Assembly (NCBI RefSeq): GCF_000002235.5
Contig: NW_022145596.1
Span: 26,763,299 to 26,827,298 of the forward strand
DNA from: Strongylocentrotus purpuratus
Lineage: Eukaryota > Echinodermata > Echinoidea > Camarodonta > Strongylocentrotidae
Reading direction: 5' to 3'
Length of the DNA: 64,000 nt
Shown here: positions 12,100-23,419 of the stretch, one piece after another
Layout of the letters: each line of letters opens with the position of its first letter
Numbering within the stretch: position 1 is the stretch's first letter
Translations under genes and position numbers: made by a program
The notes under the pieces: generated by a model
The model's database searches: none
What the model was told of the DNA's origin: nothing
What the model saw: only the letters and a program-made list of their open reading frames with translations

Positions 12100-13575
12100 C
12101 TAGATGGAATTCGACTGCGCGCAGTCGAAAATGATGCCTCCGTCATAGAGCAATTTTACAAACCGAAACGGAAGAAATTTTTCAAATTCAAGTTCAATTG
12201 TAATCCATTAACATGTTCTCAGAATATCGTGATTACAAGCAATTTCTCATATACATATATGACCCTTTGATCTTTGACCTCATGACCCTAAAATCTACTC
12301 AGTTCATTGGCTCTGCAAGATTTCCTGAGTTAAATAGTAATCCATCTGTCAGTTCTAATGAGAATGCGTCCACAAGCTATTTTTGCATACATAATGAGCC
12401 CATGACCTTTGATCTTATGAACCATTCATTGGCTCTGCAAGATACATAAATGATCTAAGTTTGGCAGGAATCCATCAATCTGTTCTAATGATAATACGAT
12501 CACAAGCTATTTTTGCATACATAATGAGCCGCATGACCTTGACCTTTACCTCATGACCCCAAAATCTAATCAGTTCATCAGCTCTGCAAGTAACATACAT
12601 GACCTAAGTTTGGCAGGAATCCATCAATCGGTTCTTGAGATAAGGCGATCACGAGCTGTTTTTGCATACACAATGTGCGCTGTGACCTTTGACCTCGTGA
12701 CCCCAAAATCTAATCAGTTCATTGGTATTTGCAAGATACATACATGACCAAAGTTTGGCAGGAATCCATCAATCGGTTCTTCAGATAACGCGATCACAAG
12801 CTGTTTTTGCATACATAATGAGCCCTGTGACCTTTGACCTTTGACCTCGTGACCCCAAAATCTAATCAGTTCATCAGCTCTGCAAGATACATACATGACC
12901 AAAGTTTGGCAGGAATCCATCAATCGGTTGTTCAGACAAAGTTTGGCAGGAATCCATCAATCGGTTGTTCAGATAACGCGATCACAAGCTGTTTTTGCAT
13001 ACATAATGAGCCCTGTGACCTTTGACCTTTGACCTCGTGACCCAAAATGTAATCAGATTGTTTTCCTATAGTGATACACACTATCACTAAGTTCGAAGTT
13101 TAAATCTCCAGTGGTTCTTGAGATATCATGATAACAATCTCAATGTATGGAATTTCATAAGTTGACCTCTGTGACCCTTGACCTTTGACATACGTGCTCC
13201 AAAATCTAATCAGATCGTCTTCCTATGGTGATACATACTATCCTTAAGTTTGAAGTTTAAATCTCAAATGGTTCTTGAGATATCGCGCTAACAAACTCAA
13301 TACAAGGAATTTCATAAGTTGACCTCTGTGACCTGTGACCTTTGACCTACGTACTCCAAAATCTAATCAGATCGTCTTCCTATGGTGATAAATACTATTC
13401 CCGAGTCTTAAGTTTAAATCTTAAATGGTTCTTGAGATATTGTGATAACGGTCAAACGGGACGGACGGACGGACGTACGGACGGACGGACGTACGGACGG
13501 ACGTACGGACGTACGGACGGACAACCCGAAAACATGATGCCTCCGGCACCACCTTCGGTGGCGGAGGCATAAAAA
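12100..13575 (-). mobile_element. Satellite-bearing Helitron-like element, copy A
   Basis: On the minus strand it ends in a GACTGCGCGCAGTC hairpin and CCATCTAG followed by T; the other end has a GCCTCCGCCACCGAAGGTGG palindrome. The interior is a tandem satellite of ~140-160-bp units carrying runs of TGACCTTTGACCT, plus a (GGACGGAC/GTAC)n tract at 13455-13520. It lies within the 10576-14140 element. Copies B (14633-16737), C (37441-38441) and D (49478-50120) share both ends. Confidence 0.7.
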
Positions 13576-14219
13576 TGAACAAGTTATTATAATGCTTGGA
13601 AAAATGTGCCAAATATAATGATATAGAAAAATCGGCGATTCTATGTTGCAAAATGTTAGTACGCGCAAAAAAACGCGCGCGCATGCGCGTGAGCGTGATT
13701 TTTTGTCAAATGCTCCATATGGCCTGAAACGTATGCAAAAAAAATTTGGGACGATTTAGAGCATTTTAAATTTTTGCGCGCGCGTAAACGCACGGACGAA
13801 CACGCACGTTTATTGACCTGAAATTGACCGGACGGATATTAATCTTAATCATGATAATTATGAATGAGAAATACCTTTCCGTTAAGAAGATATGATCATA
13901 AGTTGATTTTCACAAAATGGCGCCTGGATGACATCACGATCATTTTGACTCTTTGAAAAGTCACGCAGTTCTAAGTTAGACTAAGATCTATCATCGTGTC
14001 AAGTTTTATGATAATGGCTTTATTCAGTTTTGAGATATCCTGCGAACAAATTCGAGGAAGAATAATAAAGAAATTTAAAAAAAAGAAAATCTTGACGATA
14101 TCAATAGGTGATACGTAGACTTTGTACGTATCACCTAATGAAAAAGTACAAATACAAATATATATTACAACAATAGGATTTTAGAGCGGCAGATAATAGG
14201 GGACACGTGATAGTTTTAA

Positions 14220-14632
14220 GTATTGGCAAATGTTGACGCTTATAGTTTGTAATTATTGACAAAATACACACAAATAAAAATAACACAGAAATGTCTGCAA
14301 GTATTTGGGCCCTACATAGAATATGTGAAAAGAGCGTCTTTGTCTTTGGCCCATGATCCTACAGCCAAGTTACGTAAGACGGTAAGAGGAACAATGAACG
14401 TTGCGGAGGGTACAGGTCGTTGTCATGGTTATCAACTCCACCAATTTAAGAGCGGAAGTAAGGTAAGGGTATAACTAAATGACAATGAACTGATCCTTGT
14501 ATGTACTACATGAAAGACCCTTGTTTTTTTTTTTTGTAGGGGTGGGGGGGTAGGGGGTCTTGTTGTTTTTGCAGTTGCCGTTACTGTTCTTCAAGAGTTC
14601 TAATGAGATCGCGCTCCAACGTACTAAAAAAA
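14220..14632 (+). repeat. Interspersed repeat, direct copy of 7130-7560
   Basis: Shares long blocks with 7130-7560 and precedes satellite-bearing copy B directly. No coding support. Confidence 0.6.
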
Positions 14633-16737
14633 CTAGATGGAATTTTGACTGCGCGCAGTCGAAAATGATGCCTCCGCCATAGAGCAATTTAAACTAGAGA
14701 GTTACTTGACCTATTGTGACCTAAGGTCAAGCCGAAAATTGAGAAATTTGTCATTTTGTGTACAAAATGAATGGCAAAGTGAAGTTTCTAGTTTGGTCTA
14801 TAAATCAGCATAATTTTACTCTTTAGAGTTTAGTTATCATTTATTCAAGCAAAATATTGATACGTAACAACCTCAAGTATCAGAAGTTCATAAAACAATG
14901 AAATACATAAGAATTGAAATAGACATGGACAATTTTTTTATGTGATAATGCCCGATAGGCTTTTTAGAAACTTTTTGCTACAAAATCAACTCTGTAAAAG
15001 CTTTATTTATGTAATTGTTAATAAAAATCATTATTCATGAATTTGATTTGCATAAATTAGCATAATTGATAAAATAAGTAATTTTCAGCAAAATTATAGT
15101 GAGGTCTCTTCCTTTATGCAATTGCATAAATTAGCATAATTGATAAAATAAGCAATTTTCAGCAAAATAATAGTGAGGTCTCTTCCTTTGCGCAATTTCT
15201 CAAGAAGCGTGCCAAATTTCGAGGCAATCGGCCCCTCCCCCTCCCCAGTCAGGGAGGTGCTCAAAAAAGCCCAGTTAAGTACGGGTTAAGTAACGGAACA
15301 TATTTCAAGTGGTTCTTGACAGATCATGACAAGTCCTATACATGTAGTCTGAATTTTTCAAGTTGACCTCTATGACCTTTGACATACATGTACTCCAAAA
15401 TCTAATCTGATAGTTTTCCTATGGTGATATATATACTATCCTTAAGTTTGAAGTTTAAAATCTCAAATGGTTCTCGAGATATCGCGATAACGAGCTGAAG
15501 ACATGGAATTTCACAAGTTGACCTCTGTGACCCTTGACCTACGTGCTCCAAAATCTAAACAGATAGTCTTCCTATGGTGATACATACTATCATTAAGTTT
15601 GAAGTGAAAATTCTCCAGTGGTTCTTGAGATATCGCGATAACGATCTCAATGTATGGAATTTCATAAGTTGACCTCTGTGACCCTTAACCTGTGACCTAC
15701 GTGCTCCAAAATCTAATCAGATTGTCTTCCTATGGTGATACATACATGTACTATCATTAAGTTTGAAGTTTAAATCTCCAGTGGTTCTTGAGATATTATT
15801 ATATGGTGATACATACTATCATTAAGTTTGAAGTGAAAATTCTCCAGTGGTTCTTGAGATATCGCGATAACGATCTCAATGTATGGAATTTCATAAGTTG
15901 ACCTCTGTGACCCTTGACCTTTGACCTACGTGCTCCAAAATCTAATCAGATTGTCTTCCTATGGTGATACACACTATCATTAAGTTTGAAGTTTAAATCT
16001 CCAGTGGTTCTTGAGATATTATGATAACAATCTCAATGTATGGAATTTCATAAGTTGACCTCTGTGACCCTTGACCTTTGAACTACGTGCTCCAAAATCT
16101 ACTCAGATCGTCTTCCTATGGTGATACATACTATCCTTAAGTTTGAAGTTTTTACATCTCCAGTGGTTCTTGAGATATCATGATAACAATCTCAATGTAT
16201 GGAATTTCATAAGTTGACCTCTATGACCCTTGACCTTTGACCTACGTGCTCCAAAATGTAATCAGATTGTTTTCCTATAGTGATACACACTATCACTAAG
16301 TTTGAAGTTTAAATCTCCAGTGGTTCTTGAGATATCATGATAACAATCTCAATGTATGGAATTTCATAAGTTGACCTCTGTGACCCTTGACCTTTGACAT
16401 ACGTGCTCCAAAATCTAATCAGATCGTCTTCCTATGGTGATACATACTATCCTTAAGTTTGAAGTTTAAATCTCAAATGGTTCTTGAGATATCGCGCTAA
16501 CAAACTCAATACAAGGAATTTCATAAGTTGACCTCTGTGACCTGTGACCTTTGACCTACGTACTCCAAAATCTAATCAGATCGTCTTCCTATGGTGATAA
16601 ATACTATTCCTGAGTCTTAAGTTTAAATCTTAAATGGTTCTTGAGATATTGTGATAACGGTCAAACGGGACGGACGTACGGACGGACAACCCGAAAACAT
16701 GATGCCTCCGGCACCACCTTCGGTGGCGGAGGCATAA
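14633..16737 (-). mobile_element. Satellite-bearing Helitron-like element, copy B (longest)
   Basis: It has the same CTAG/GACTGCGCGCAGTC end (14633-14660) and GGTGGCGGAGGCATAAAAA end (16722-16737) as copy A. It holds a unique AT-rich part (14690-15290) with a 60-bp direct repeat around GCATAAATTAGCATAATTGA, then about nine ~150-bp satellite units (15300-16650) with TGACCTTTGACCTACGTGCT and AAAATCTAATCAGAT. It is non-coding. Confidence 0.75.
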
Positions 16738-16740
16738 AAA

Positions 16741-17250
16741 TAAGTTGTTCTTCATCATAATCATAATTATATACCTCACTTAAGAAATCCAGCCATCTGA
16801 TTGGTCGAATTGCATTCATAAACTTCAACTGTTCCTGTAAAATTCTCGGTAACCATGCATAAAACATTTCAATATTTTTAATAACCATGGTTATTAAAAA
16901 AAGTTGGTCAGCGTCCATGGTTACCCCATAGGTTTACATGTTAAAAAATGGTTTGAGCGATGGAGGATGCCGTATGTGTGCGAAGGATTGGTCGGTAATT
17001 TCAATACAATTGAATCTCGATCGATCTTACCGACAATTTTATCTTGCATTGTTGACATGAAGACGAAAATAAACTTCCAAAAACAAAAAACAACATCTGC
17101 CGATAGATCTTGATCTAAGTTCGTGCCAATATGCATTGCAAAAGTAAAAGAAGAGTCCGTATATGGAGCTTTTGCGAAGCATTCATCACACGCGAAGCCG
17201 GTTTCAATCCATTTTAATGTATATATTGGAGAAAATTGCCTAGCATGTTA
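16741..17250. other. No gene seen
   Basis: Short open frames on both strands (about 16904-17136) have no recognisable domain. Contains an AACCATGGTTATT partial palindrome near 16883. Confidence 0.4.
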
Positions 17251-17251
17251 A

Positions 17252-17335
17252 CGGCGGGCCATAGCCGAGTGGTCTAAGCGTTGGTTTTCGGTACACCTTT
17301 TGTTGTACGCAAGAGTTCGAATCCCGTCTTCGACA
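17252..17335 (+). tRNA. tRNA-like sequence with intact Pol III boxes (Leu/Ser-type or SINE head)
   Basis: An A box TAGCCGAGTGG (17262-17272) and a B box GTTCGAATCC (17315-17324) match the Pol III internal promoter consensus. A GTACACC...TTGTAC segment resembles the long variable arm of type II (Leu/Ser) tRNAs. The anticodon and acceptor stems do not fold cleanly. A T-rich tract (17345-17377) that could terminate Pol III follows. It is likely a tRNA-derived repeat or pseudogene. A large foldback begins 52 bp downstream. Confidence 0.45.
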
Positions 17336-17387
17336 AAATTGATAAATATTTTTAATTTTTCAGTTTTTTTTTTTTTTGGCATATAAA

Positions 17388-17552
17388 AGTATTAATGACT
17401 GCTTTAATATTCGAGAAATAGTTGTTTTCATACGCTCTCGGGAAGGTTAGAATTGGGCTATTCCCCTCGGCAAGCCTCGGGGAATAGCACAATTCTAACC
17501 TTCCCTTGAGCGTAATAAAACAACTATTTCTCTCAAAGCAGTCATTAATACT
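17388..17552. repeat. Near-perfect foldback with ~78-bp arms
   Basis: The left arm starts AGTATTAATGACTGCTTT and the right arm ends AAAGCAGTCATTAATACT. The arms stay complementary through GGAAGGTTAGAATTG / CAATTCTAACCTTCC and TATTCCCC / GGGGAATA, around an ~8-base loop near 17470. This size and shape fit a MITE-type foldback or an RNA hairpin precursor. Confidence 0.85.
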
Positions 17553-18016
17553 ATACTATAACGTAGAACCAGACCATTTTATCATATTCATTTTCTGAGT
17601 CCGAGTCAAGGATCGCTTCTCGAGCATCTTCAACGCTAAAAAGAGGCTTTCTCGGATGACGAGACATTTCAAGATACTATCTTAACTCAGTCCAACTAAG
17701 TAGGGATGTTACAAAAAAATAGAATCTCAAAATTCAAGCTCTTGCATGCCACCAGAGCTTGATAAGACCTTTTATTTGGTGCCTCATTCATCCTAATAGC
17801 CCCAGTAATAAGACAGTTATGCCAATTTTAAACGCCCAGAAATCATGTATTTAATTGCTTTGTTTTTAAAACAAAAGTTGTGATCTCAAATGTGACCGAA
17901 AGATTCTATTTCAAAATAAAAATCGCCAAAAAATGTATGTAAGTATGCAAAAACCGCTAATCGGCCCGTCATTTTTGCATTACATTTTCACATTCCTTCT
18001 CCCCAAAAACATATTT
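17553..18016. other. No gene seen
   Basis: AT-rich unique-looking sequence without recognisable coding or element ends. Confidence 0.4.
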
Positions 18017-18440
18017 GGGGCCTGTCACCACGAAATGAGTCCAGTTGGTCAAAAATTTTATTCCTGTTTTTAAGTATTATATGAATCTACATTAAGTAAG
18101 CTTTAAATTAAGGGGTCACACATTAAAATTGATAAATTATATCCAGAAATATGAACAAAAACCTAATTGGACTTTATAAACAATGGGATTACCCAGTTTT
18201 GAGATTAGGTGTAAAGTTAATGATGCGTAACATAGCCTATATTATTTGCCAAAAAATGTTAGGAGATATTTTTGTGACCTAAGCTCTGGGGACATAAACT
18301 ACAAGACATTAAAAAGTCGATTTTTGGAAAAATCTTAAATGCGGTAGGTGGGTCAATTTTCAGTACATACACACTATACATCGCTATTACTACGATTGAG
18401 CCTAATGCGACACTGGACTCATTTCGTGGTGACTGGCCCC
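18017..18440. mobile_element. MITE with ~29-bp TIR
   Basis: Inverted ends GGGGCCTGTCACCACGAAAT (left) and the complement of GGGGCCAGTCACCACGAAAT (right) match over ~29 bp, one mismatch aside. The 4-mer ATTT flanks both sides as a possible short target duplication. It is 424 bp long and non-coding. Confidence 0.7.
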
Positions 18441-18679
18441 ATTTCTCATCCATAAATTTTGCTGAAATTTCACCAAAAGCAAATTCACATGTTAACCAAT
18501 CATCCTAAATCTAGATACCTTTTTTCTCATCCTGAATGCAGGATCAGGGTTCAGAATGGCACTAAACACGGCTCTTATGAAACGTGCAGCAAAACCACTG
18601 CATGCTTGCTGTGAGGAAGGTATTATTAGACCCATTACACTATAAGGGGATTCACTAGGTACAGACAGGAATTGGGTTA

Positions 18680-18900
18680 AAACACACATAGGAGCATCAC
18701 TATCCTGGCTGTGTAGTAAAAGCTGTGCTTTTGATTCTCAACATTTTAAACACCACTGTACAAAACTCAACTGATTTCACTCAAAATCAGTACTTTAGTG
18801 ACAATTGATGAAACCTAAATAGCAGTAAAATACATTTATTTCAACTTACTAATGTTAAAAAGAATAATTTAAAAATTCAAATTGTAAGTCTAGTGTCAAA
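18680..18900. repeat. Inverted repeat arm, partner at 20450-20680
   Basis: Blocks such as AAAGCTGTGCTTTTGATTCT, TTTAGTGACAATTGATG and CAAATTGTAAGTCTAG recur reverse-complemented at 20450-20680. The arms are ~220 bp with ~1.55 kb between them. Confidence 0.65.
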
Positions 18901-19019
18901 CTTTGCTTACAGCTGCATCGACACGATTGTGTAGAGTCTATGTGATATTGTGTGGTGTGTGTATTTGTGTATAGACTTCTAGGTCCCTGCCTCACACCAT
19001 GTATGCAGTGCTAGAGGTC

Positions 19020-19131
19020 AATACGCTTTAGCATTGACTCTCTTAGACAGAAATAACCGTCTGATATGGGTCATTTCTTTAATAAAACTGACATTTGTTG
19101 ACATTCCCCATATACAGACGGTAACCCAGAG
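19020..19131 (+). repeat. Direct repeat with 20720-20815
   Basis: GACAGAAATAACC, GGGTCATTTCTTTAATAAAA and TGACATTTGTTGACATTCCC occur in both copies. The MITE at 19132 is inserted at the end of this copy. Confidence 0.7.
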
Positions 19132-19400
19132 CAGAGCTGCCAACCTCCAGAACAGAAAATCAGTAATCACAAGGCTCAAAATCAGTAATTTGGGGTATAA
19201 ATCAGTAATTTCTTATGCGGCGCTATGAATCTAAAAAAACGACACGCCAACACTGCGCGGACGCATGATTATCTGAAATTTTTGGTGATTTTACTCACAC
19301 AAAGATGTTAAGTATTGAATTTCAGGTCATCACAACACAGTTTATCATGAAAAATGGCTCCTATTCACAGCACTCGCTACGATAAATCATATTTAATTCA

Positions 19401-19433
<33 letters not shown>

Positions 19434-19535
19434 TTTTTTTTTTTTTTTTTTAAATCCGTAATTTGAGACAACATTCCGTAATGGTCGTTAATTTCCGTAC
19501 CAATTACGGGAAATCCGTACTAGTTGGCAGCTCTG
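19132..19535. mobile_element. MITE with CAGAGCTGCCAAC terminal repeats
   Basis: The left end CAGAGCTGCCAAC and right end GTTGGCAGCTCTG are inverted repeats, flanked by CCAGAG on both sides (19126-19131, 19536-19541). The interior has an A-run followed by a T-run (19404-19452) that can fold back, and several CAGTAAT/CCGTAAT motifs. It is 404 bp and non-coding. Confidence 0.75.
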
Positions 19536-20192
19536 CCAGAGGTCTCGCACCGAGGAGGTAATCTGGCCAATCCAGCTGCCACTTATGGAATTTGAGCTTT
19601 CTCCCCCGATTTTCACTATTTAGATCTAATTTTCTGATTTATAAAGCAGATGTAAATTAGGTCTATGTAGAGTCTATTGTACTCCTATTTACACTAAATA
19701 ATAATGATTGACCTATTATACAAATGCGAAATTTATTGACTTACTTATATGATTTATCCAATTTTTTTCTCCGAAACGTGAAATGTACCGTTCATCCATT
19801 CAAACTAGTAATTTATGACATCACCCGGCCGATATATTTCCGGGTCAACCTACCAAAACATAGCGAATGGCCAATCAGAGCACTCGTTTGGTATTGGGTT
19901 TATGAATATTCATATATCACTTGGTTAACTCGTACGTAGCTATTGGACGTTCGAAAAGAAAAAAATGAATATTCATTAATTTAAACCAGGATGGATGACA
20001 ACGAATCATGTCGACTACGAAACTTTCTCGGATTAATCATTAATTTTAGGATCTAAATGAGCAAGCTATCGTAAGTCAAAGCCATATTTGTTTGTTAATT
20101 TTTATATTTTTATAAGCCTACTGTAATATTGCAGCAAAAGTGCATTTATGAGGATGTAAAGAGTGAAAATCTTGTTGCATATCTCATTCATA

Positions 20193-20300
20193 GGCCGTAC
20201 TTCAGTCTATGTAGATCTATAGAGGCGGTCAGTGGAGCCAGATGCAATCTCAGCGGAACCACCGTCGATATCAGAGACTGAAGCTTTCGGTCTATGACTC
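20193..20300 (+). repeat. Direct repeat with 20905-21010
   Basis: GAGGCGGTCAGTGGAGCC, ATGCAATCTCAGCGGAACC and GATATCAGAGACTGAAGC occur identically in both. Confidence 0.8.
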
Positions 20301-20449
20301 TCTATGCTTTGCTGGAGTGGGTTAAAACACCTTTAATAAGGCGACAACGGCCTTAGAAACAACAATCAGAATCATACAGACAACAGTCCATTTTCTAGTC
20401 TCCCGATCATATCGGTATCGGTTATAACGATATCAATCCCTATAGATCT

Positions 20450-20680
20450 AGACTCTAGACTTACAATTTGAATTTTTTAATTTTCCTTTTTAACATCAGT
20501 AAGTTTTAAAAAAATGTATTTTACTGCTATTTAGGTGTCATCAATTGTCACTAAAGTTTTATACAGTGCCAGCGCCATGCAGTGGTGTTTCATGTTTGAA
20601 ATGTTGAGAATCAAAAGCACAGCTTTTACACAGCCAGGTAGTGATGCTCGTATGTGTGCAGCAAAACAAACTGCCGAAAA
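20450..20680. repeat. Inverted repeat arm, partner at 18680-18900
   Basis: Reverse complement of the 18680-18900 arm. Confidence 0.65.
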
Positions 20681-20811
20681 CATAATCATAGAAAGTTTAG
20701 TAGATCTAGATCTATGAAAGATAGACAGAAATAACCATCTGATTTGGGTCATTTCTTTAATAAAACTGACATTTGTTGACATTCCCCAATAGTAATACAG
20801 ATGGTAACCTA

Positions 20812-20867
20812 ACTCCGGGAAGCTCCAACACCGGCGCCGCAGGCGTGTTGGAGCTTCCCGGAGTTAT
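20812..20867. repeat. Perfect GC-rich hairpin
   Basis: AACTCCGGGAAGCTCCAACA and its exact complement face each other around a short CCGGCGCCGCAGGC loop. A second small palindrome (GTACGGCATAGGCCGTAC) lies at about 20892-20910, at the start of the second direct repeat copy. Confidence 0.85.
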
Positions 20868-20904
20868 GCCGAACCGAACCATTTGTTCCACTAGTACGGC
20901 ATAG

Positions 20905-21010
20905 GCCGTACTTCAGTCTATGTATAGAGGCGGTCAGTGGAGCCAGATGCAATCTCAGCGGAACCACCGTCGATATCAGAGACTGAAGCTTTCGGTCTAG
21001 AATCTAGGCC
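20905..21010 (+). repeat. Direct repeat with 20193-20300
   Basis: Second copy of the block containing GAGGCGGTCAGTGGAGCC. Confidence 0.8.
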
Positions 21011-21337
21011 TATATGAAAGATAACAATGTCATTCTTCTCATCCAATAGATATCATGATTAGGCCTAGGTCTAAAACACAAGCAAAAGGTTTCCTACCTT
21101 ACGACCGATGAAAAGCTCCCTTGAAGTACGCTGAAGTTGAAAATAGCTTTGGATTTCAGAATTGCGAATCTTGCAGGAGCAAAGAAATCTTATGACCTGC
21201 TTCAATGAAGATACAAGTCGAAAGAGATCGTATCTGTTCACTCACATTTCGTCCGCTGTTTCCGACAAAGTCCTGACTCTCGTACGTAATGTAACAACGG
21301 TACGCTACAACACGTGAGCGAATTGGGTAATTCCCTT

Positions 21338-21380
<43 letters not shown>

Positions 21381-22084
21381 GAGAATTTGGATGAGCAGGG
21401 CATCCACCGCCCTAATTGGTCTATCCATCCCTCCAAGCCACGTCAAGTAAACGTGCGCGAATTTTGAATCACGTTCTCCTCAAGACTCACGCGCGGAGGG
21501 ATATGGATGGAAAAGCGTAACCATAGAGATATATACTTAATAACCTAGTATATATCTCTATGTTAATAACACAGTATATATCTCTATGAGCGTAACCCAC
21601 TGATCTCTACGGAAAAAGATCAGTGGGCGTAACCCAGCCATAGTTAGCCTAGGGGTTGTTGTTGTTGTTGGTAAATGTTTTGTGGCGTTCATTCAGTATT
21701 GAATATAGGTCTATACGCCATAAATATCTTCAATTTTATAAGAAAATCAGTTATAGTCTTCATAAGAAAACTGAGAATAAAGATTTGTAATGAAATAATT
21801 AATTAATAAGTAACGCAATTTATTAGGAGTCTTTGGATGGTTTGCAACTTCGTGTTTCTGCTTTTTTTAAAGTTTAATCTGGTCAGCCCGGTTTCGATTG
21901 CATGGAAACTAGCTTTGCCCGATTTGTGAAACAGGCTTCTCGGCTACTCGGCGTCCGTGCGCATTGATCTTTTCATTTTGTAACGCACGGTGCCTAGACC
22001 ACTCAGAAACACAGAAACACTAAATTGAGACACATCGTACAGAGGCGCTCCTGAAACCGAATTTCCAATCCATTCAAGTAAATT
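21011..22084. other. No gene; C-tract and small inverted repeats
   Basis: Contains a ~37-base C run (21340-21376), repeated TATATCTCTATG motifs in both orientations (21525-21590), a hairpin around GATCAGTGGG (21596-21630) and a GTT run (21655-21670). No gene recognised. Confidence 0.5.
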
Positions 22085-22129
22085 GTTATACACAGAGGCG
22101 GCGGACCCGGGGGGCAGGGGGGCACAGTG

Positions 22130-23320
22130 CCCACCTCCCACTTTTTCAAGTACCCAAAAAGTGCCCCTTTTTCCATGGGAAAAGTGCCCCTTTAACATTG
22201 TAAGAAGCGCCCCTTTTTACATAAAAAGTGCCCCTATTACTTTGATATGTGTCCCTGTTAATTTTTTTAAAAGTGCCCCCTCTCCTTCCATCTTTGATAT
22301 ATGCCCCTTTTATTTTGACACGTACCTCTCTTTCCAGACAAGTTCCCAGTTTCCTTTGCAATAAGTGTCCATTTTCCATTCTCATAATTGCCCTTTTTAA
22401 TCTCTAGTTAGTGCCTCTTTTCGGATACGGGAAGCGCCCCTTTTCACTTTTGTTTAGCGCCTCCTTCACCTCTGACAATTACCCTATTCAAATCTTAGAG
22501 GTGCCCCTTTTACTTTGACATGTGCCCTCTTTTCTTTCTAATAAGTGCCCCTTTTCCTTATGATAAGTGCCCCCATTTAACAAAGAGCCCTTCGCCTTTT
22601 CATAAATGCCCCTTTTCACCTATGAAAATAGTCCTTTTTCATTCTCCTTCTAGTGCTCCTTTTCATGTCTGGTAAATGACCCTATTCAATTCTGAGAGAC
22701 AATCGTTTTATTTTGACAAGTGCCCCCTTTCCTCCTGATAAGTGCTCTTTTCATCTCTAATAACACCCCCTTTTATTTTGACACGTGCCCCTTTTCCTTC
22801 CTAATAAAGGCTCTTTTTCCTTCATAATTTCCGCTTTTCATAAAAGCCCCCTTTCACCTCCAATAAATGCCCTATCAAAATCTGATCGGTGCTCCTTTCC
22901 TTTCAACAAAATACATTTCCCTTTATTATTAGTGCCCCCTTTTCATTCTCATAAGTGCCTCTTTCATATATGGTGTTTGCCCTTTTTCAGGTGCGATAAG
23001 TGCCCCTTTTCACCTCTGATAATTAACCTTTTTTAACAATGATACGTGCCCCTTTTCCTTTCTTATGAGGAATCTATCCCTTTTTCATAAATGCCCCCAT
23101 CAAAATCTGATGGTTGCCTCTTTTCCGTCGACAAATGCCCAATTTCCATTCTCATCAGTGCCTTTTCATCCCTGGTGAGTGCCCCATTTTCACCTCTGAT
23201 AATAACCCTTTGTACTTTGGCACGTGCTCCTTTTATTTTCTAATAAGTGTCCCTTCGATAATTAGTGTCCCCCTTTCCTCACATCATTAAATGTGCCCCT
23301 AATTTGAAGCGACTAAGAGC
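22130..23320 (+). repeat. Degenerate ~30-bp minisatellite, AAGTGCCCCTTTTC-type
   Basis: About 40 diverged units built on (T)AAGTGCCCCTTTTCNNNTCTGA. The same array lies in the sister copy at 53640-54660. The array belongs to the body of the hAT-like element. Short open frames across it (for example 22083-22364) are by-products. Confidence 0.85.
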
Positions 23321-23419
23321 AATATCTCCCAAAGCTCGCTCGCTACGCTCGCTCACATTTATAGATGTTATAATTATGTTACTTATCAAAGGTCTTTTCG
23401 GTTTGCTGTTATGAAAATG

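Larger units (their letters stand above)
10576..14140 (-). mobile_element. Helitron-like element, minus strand, invaded by a second element
   Basis: Read on the minus strand, the 3' end is a hairpin, AATTCGTC...GACGAATT, followed by AAAGTCTAG and then T. This is the Helitron signature of hairpin plus CTRR at an A/T target. The 5' side (plus 14105-14140) has a palindromic GGTGATACGTA...TACGTATCACC. The body at 11040-12060 and 13580-14100 matches, in reverse, the bodies of the Helitron copies at 40331-42788 (for example the text around CTCAGCTACAACATA and the CATTCATAATTATC region). The element at 12100-13575 is inserted in it. No Rep/helicase coding is seen, so it is non-autonomous. Confidence 0.65.

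Noticed and set aside
12030-16740. CRISPR-like regular repeats
   Set aside because: Units are ~150 bp without unique spacers, in eukaryotic DNA; they are satellite units within mobile elements.
17252-17335. A functional leucine or serine tRNA gene
   Set aside because: A and B boxes are good, but acceptor and anticodon stems do not pair well, so it was kept only as tRNA-like.
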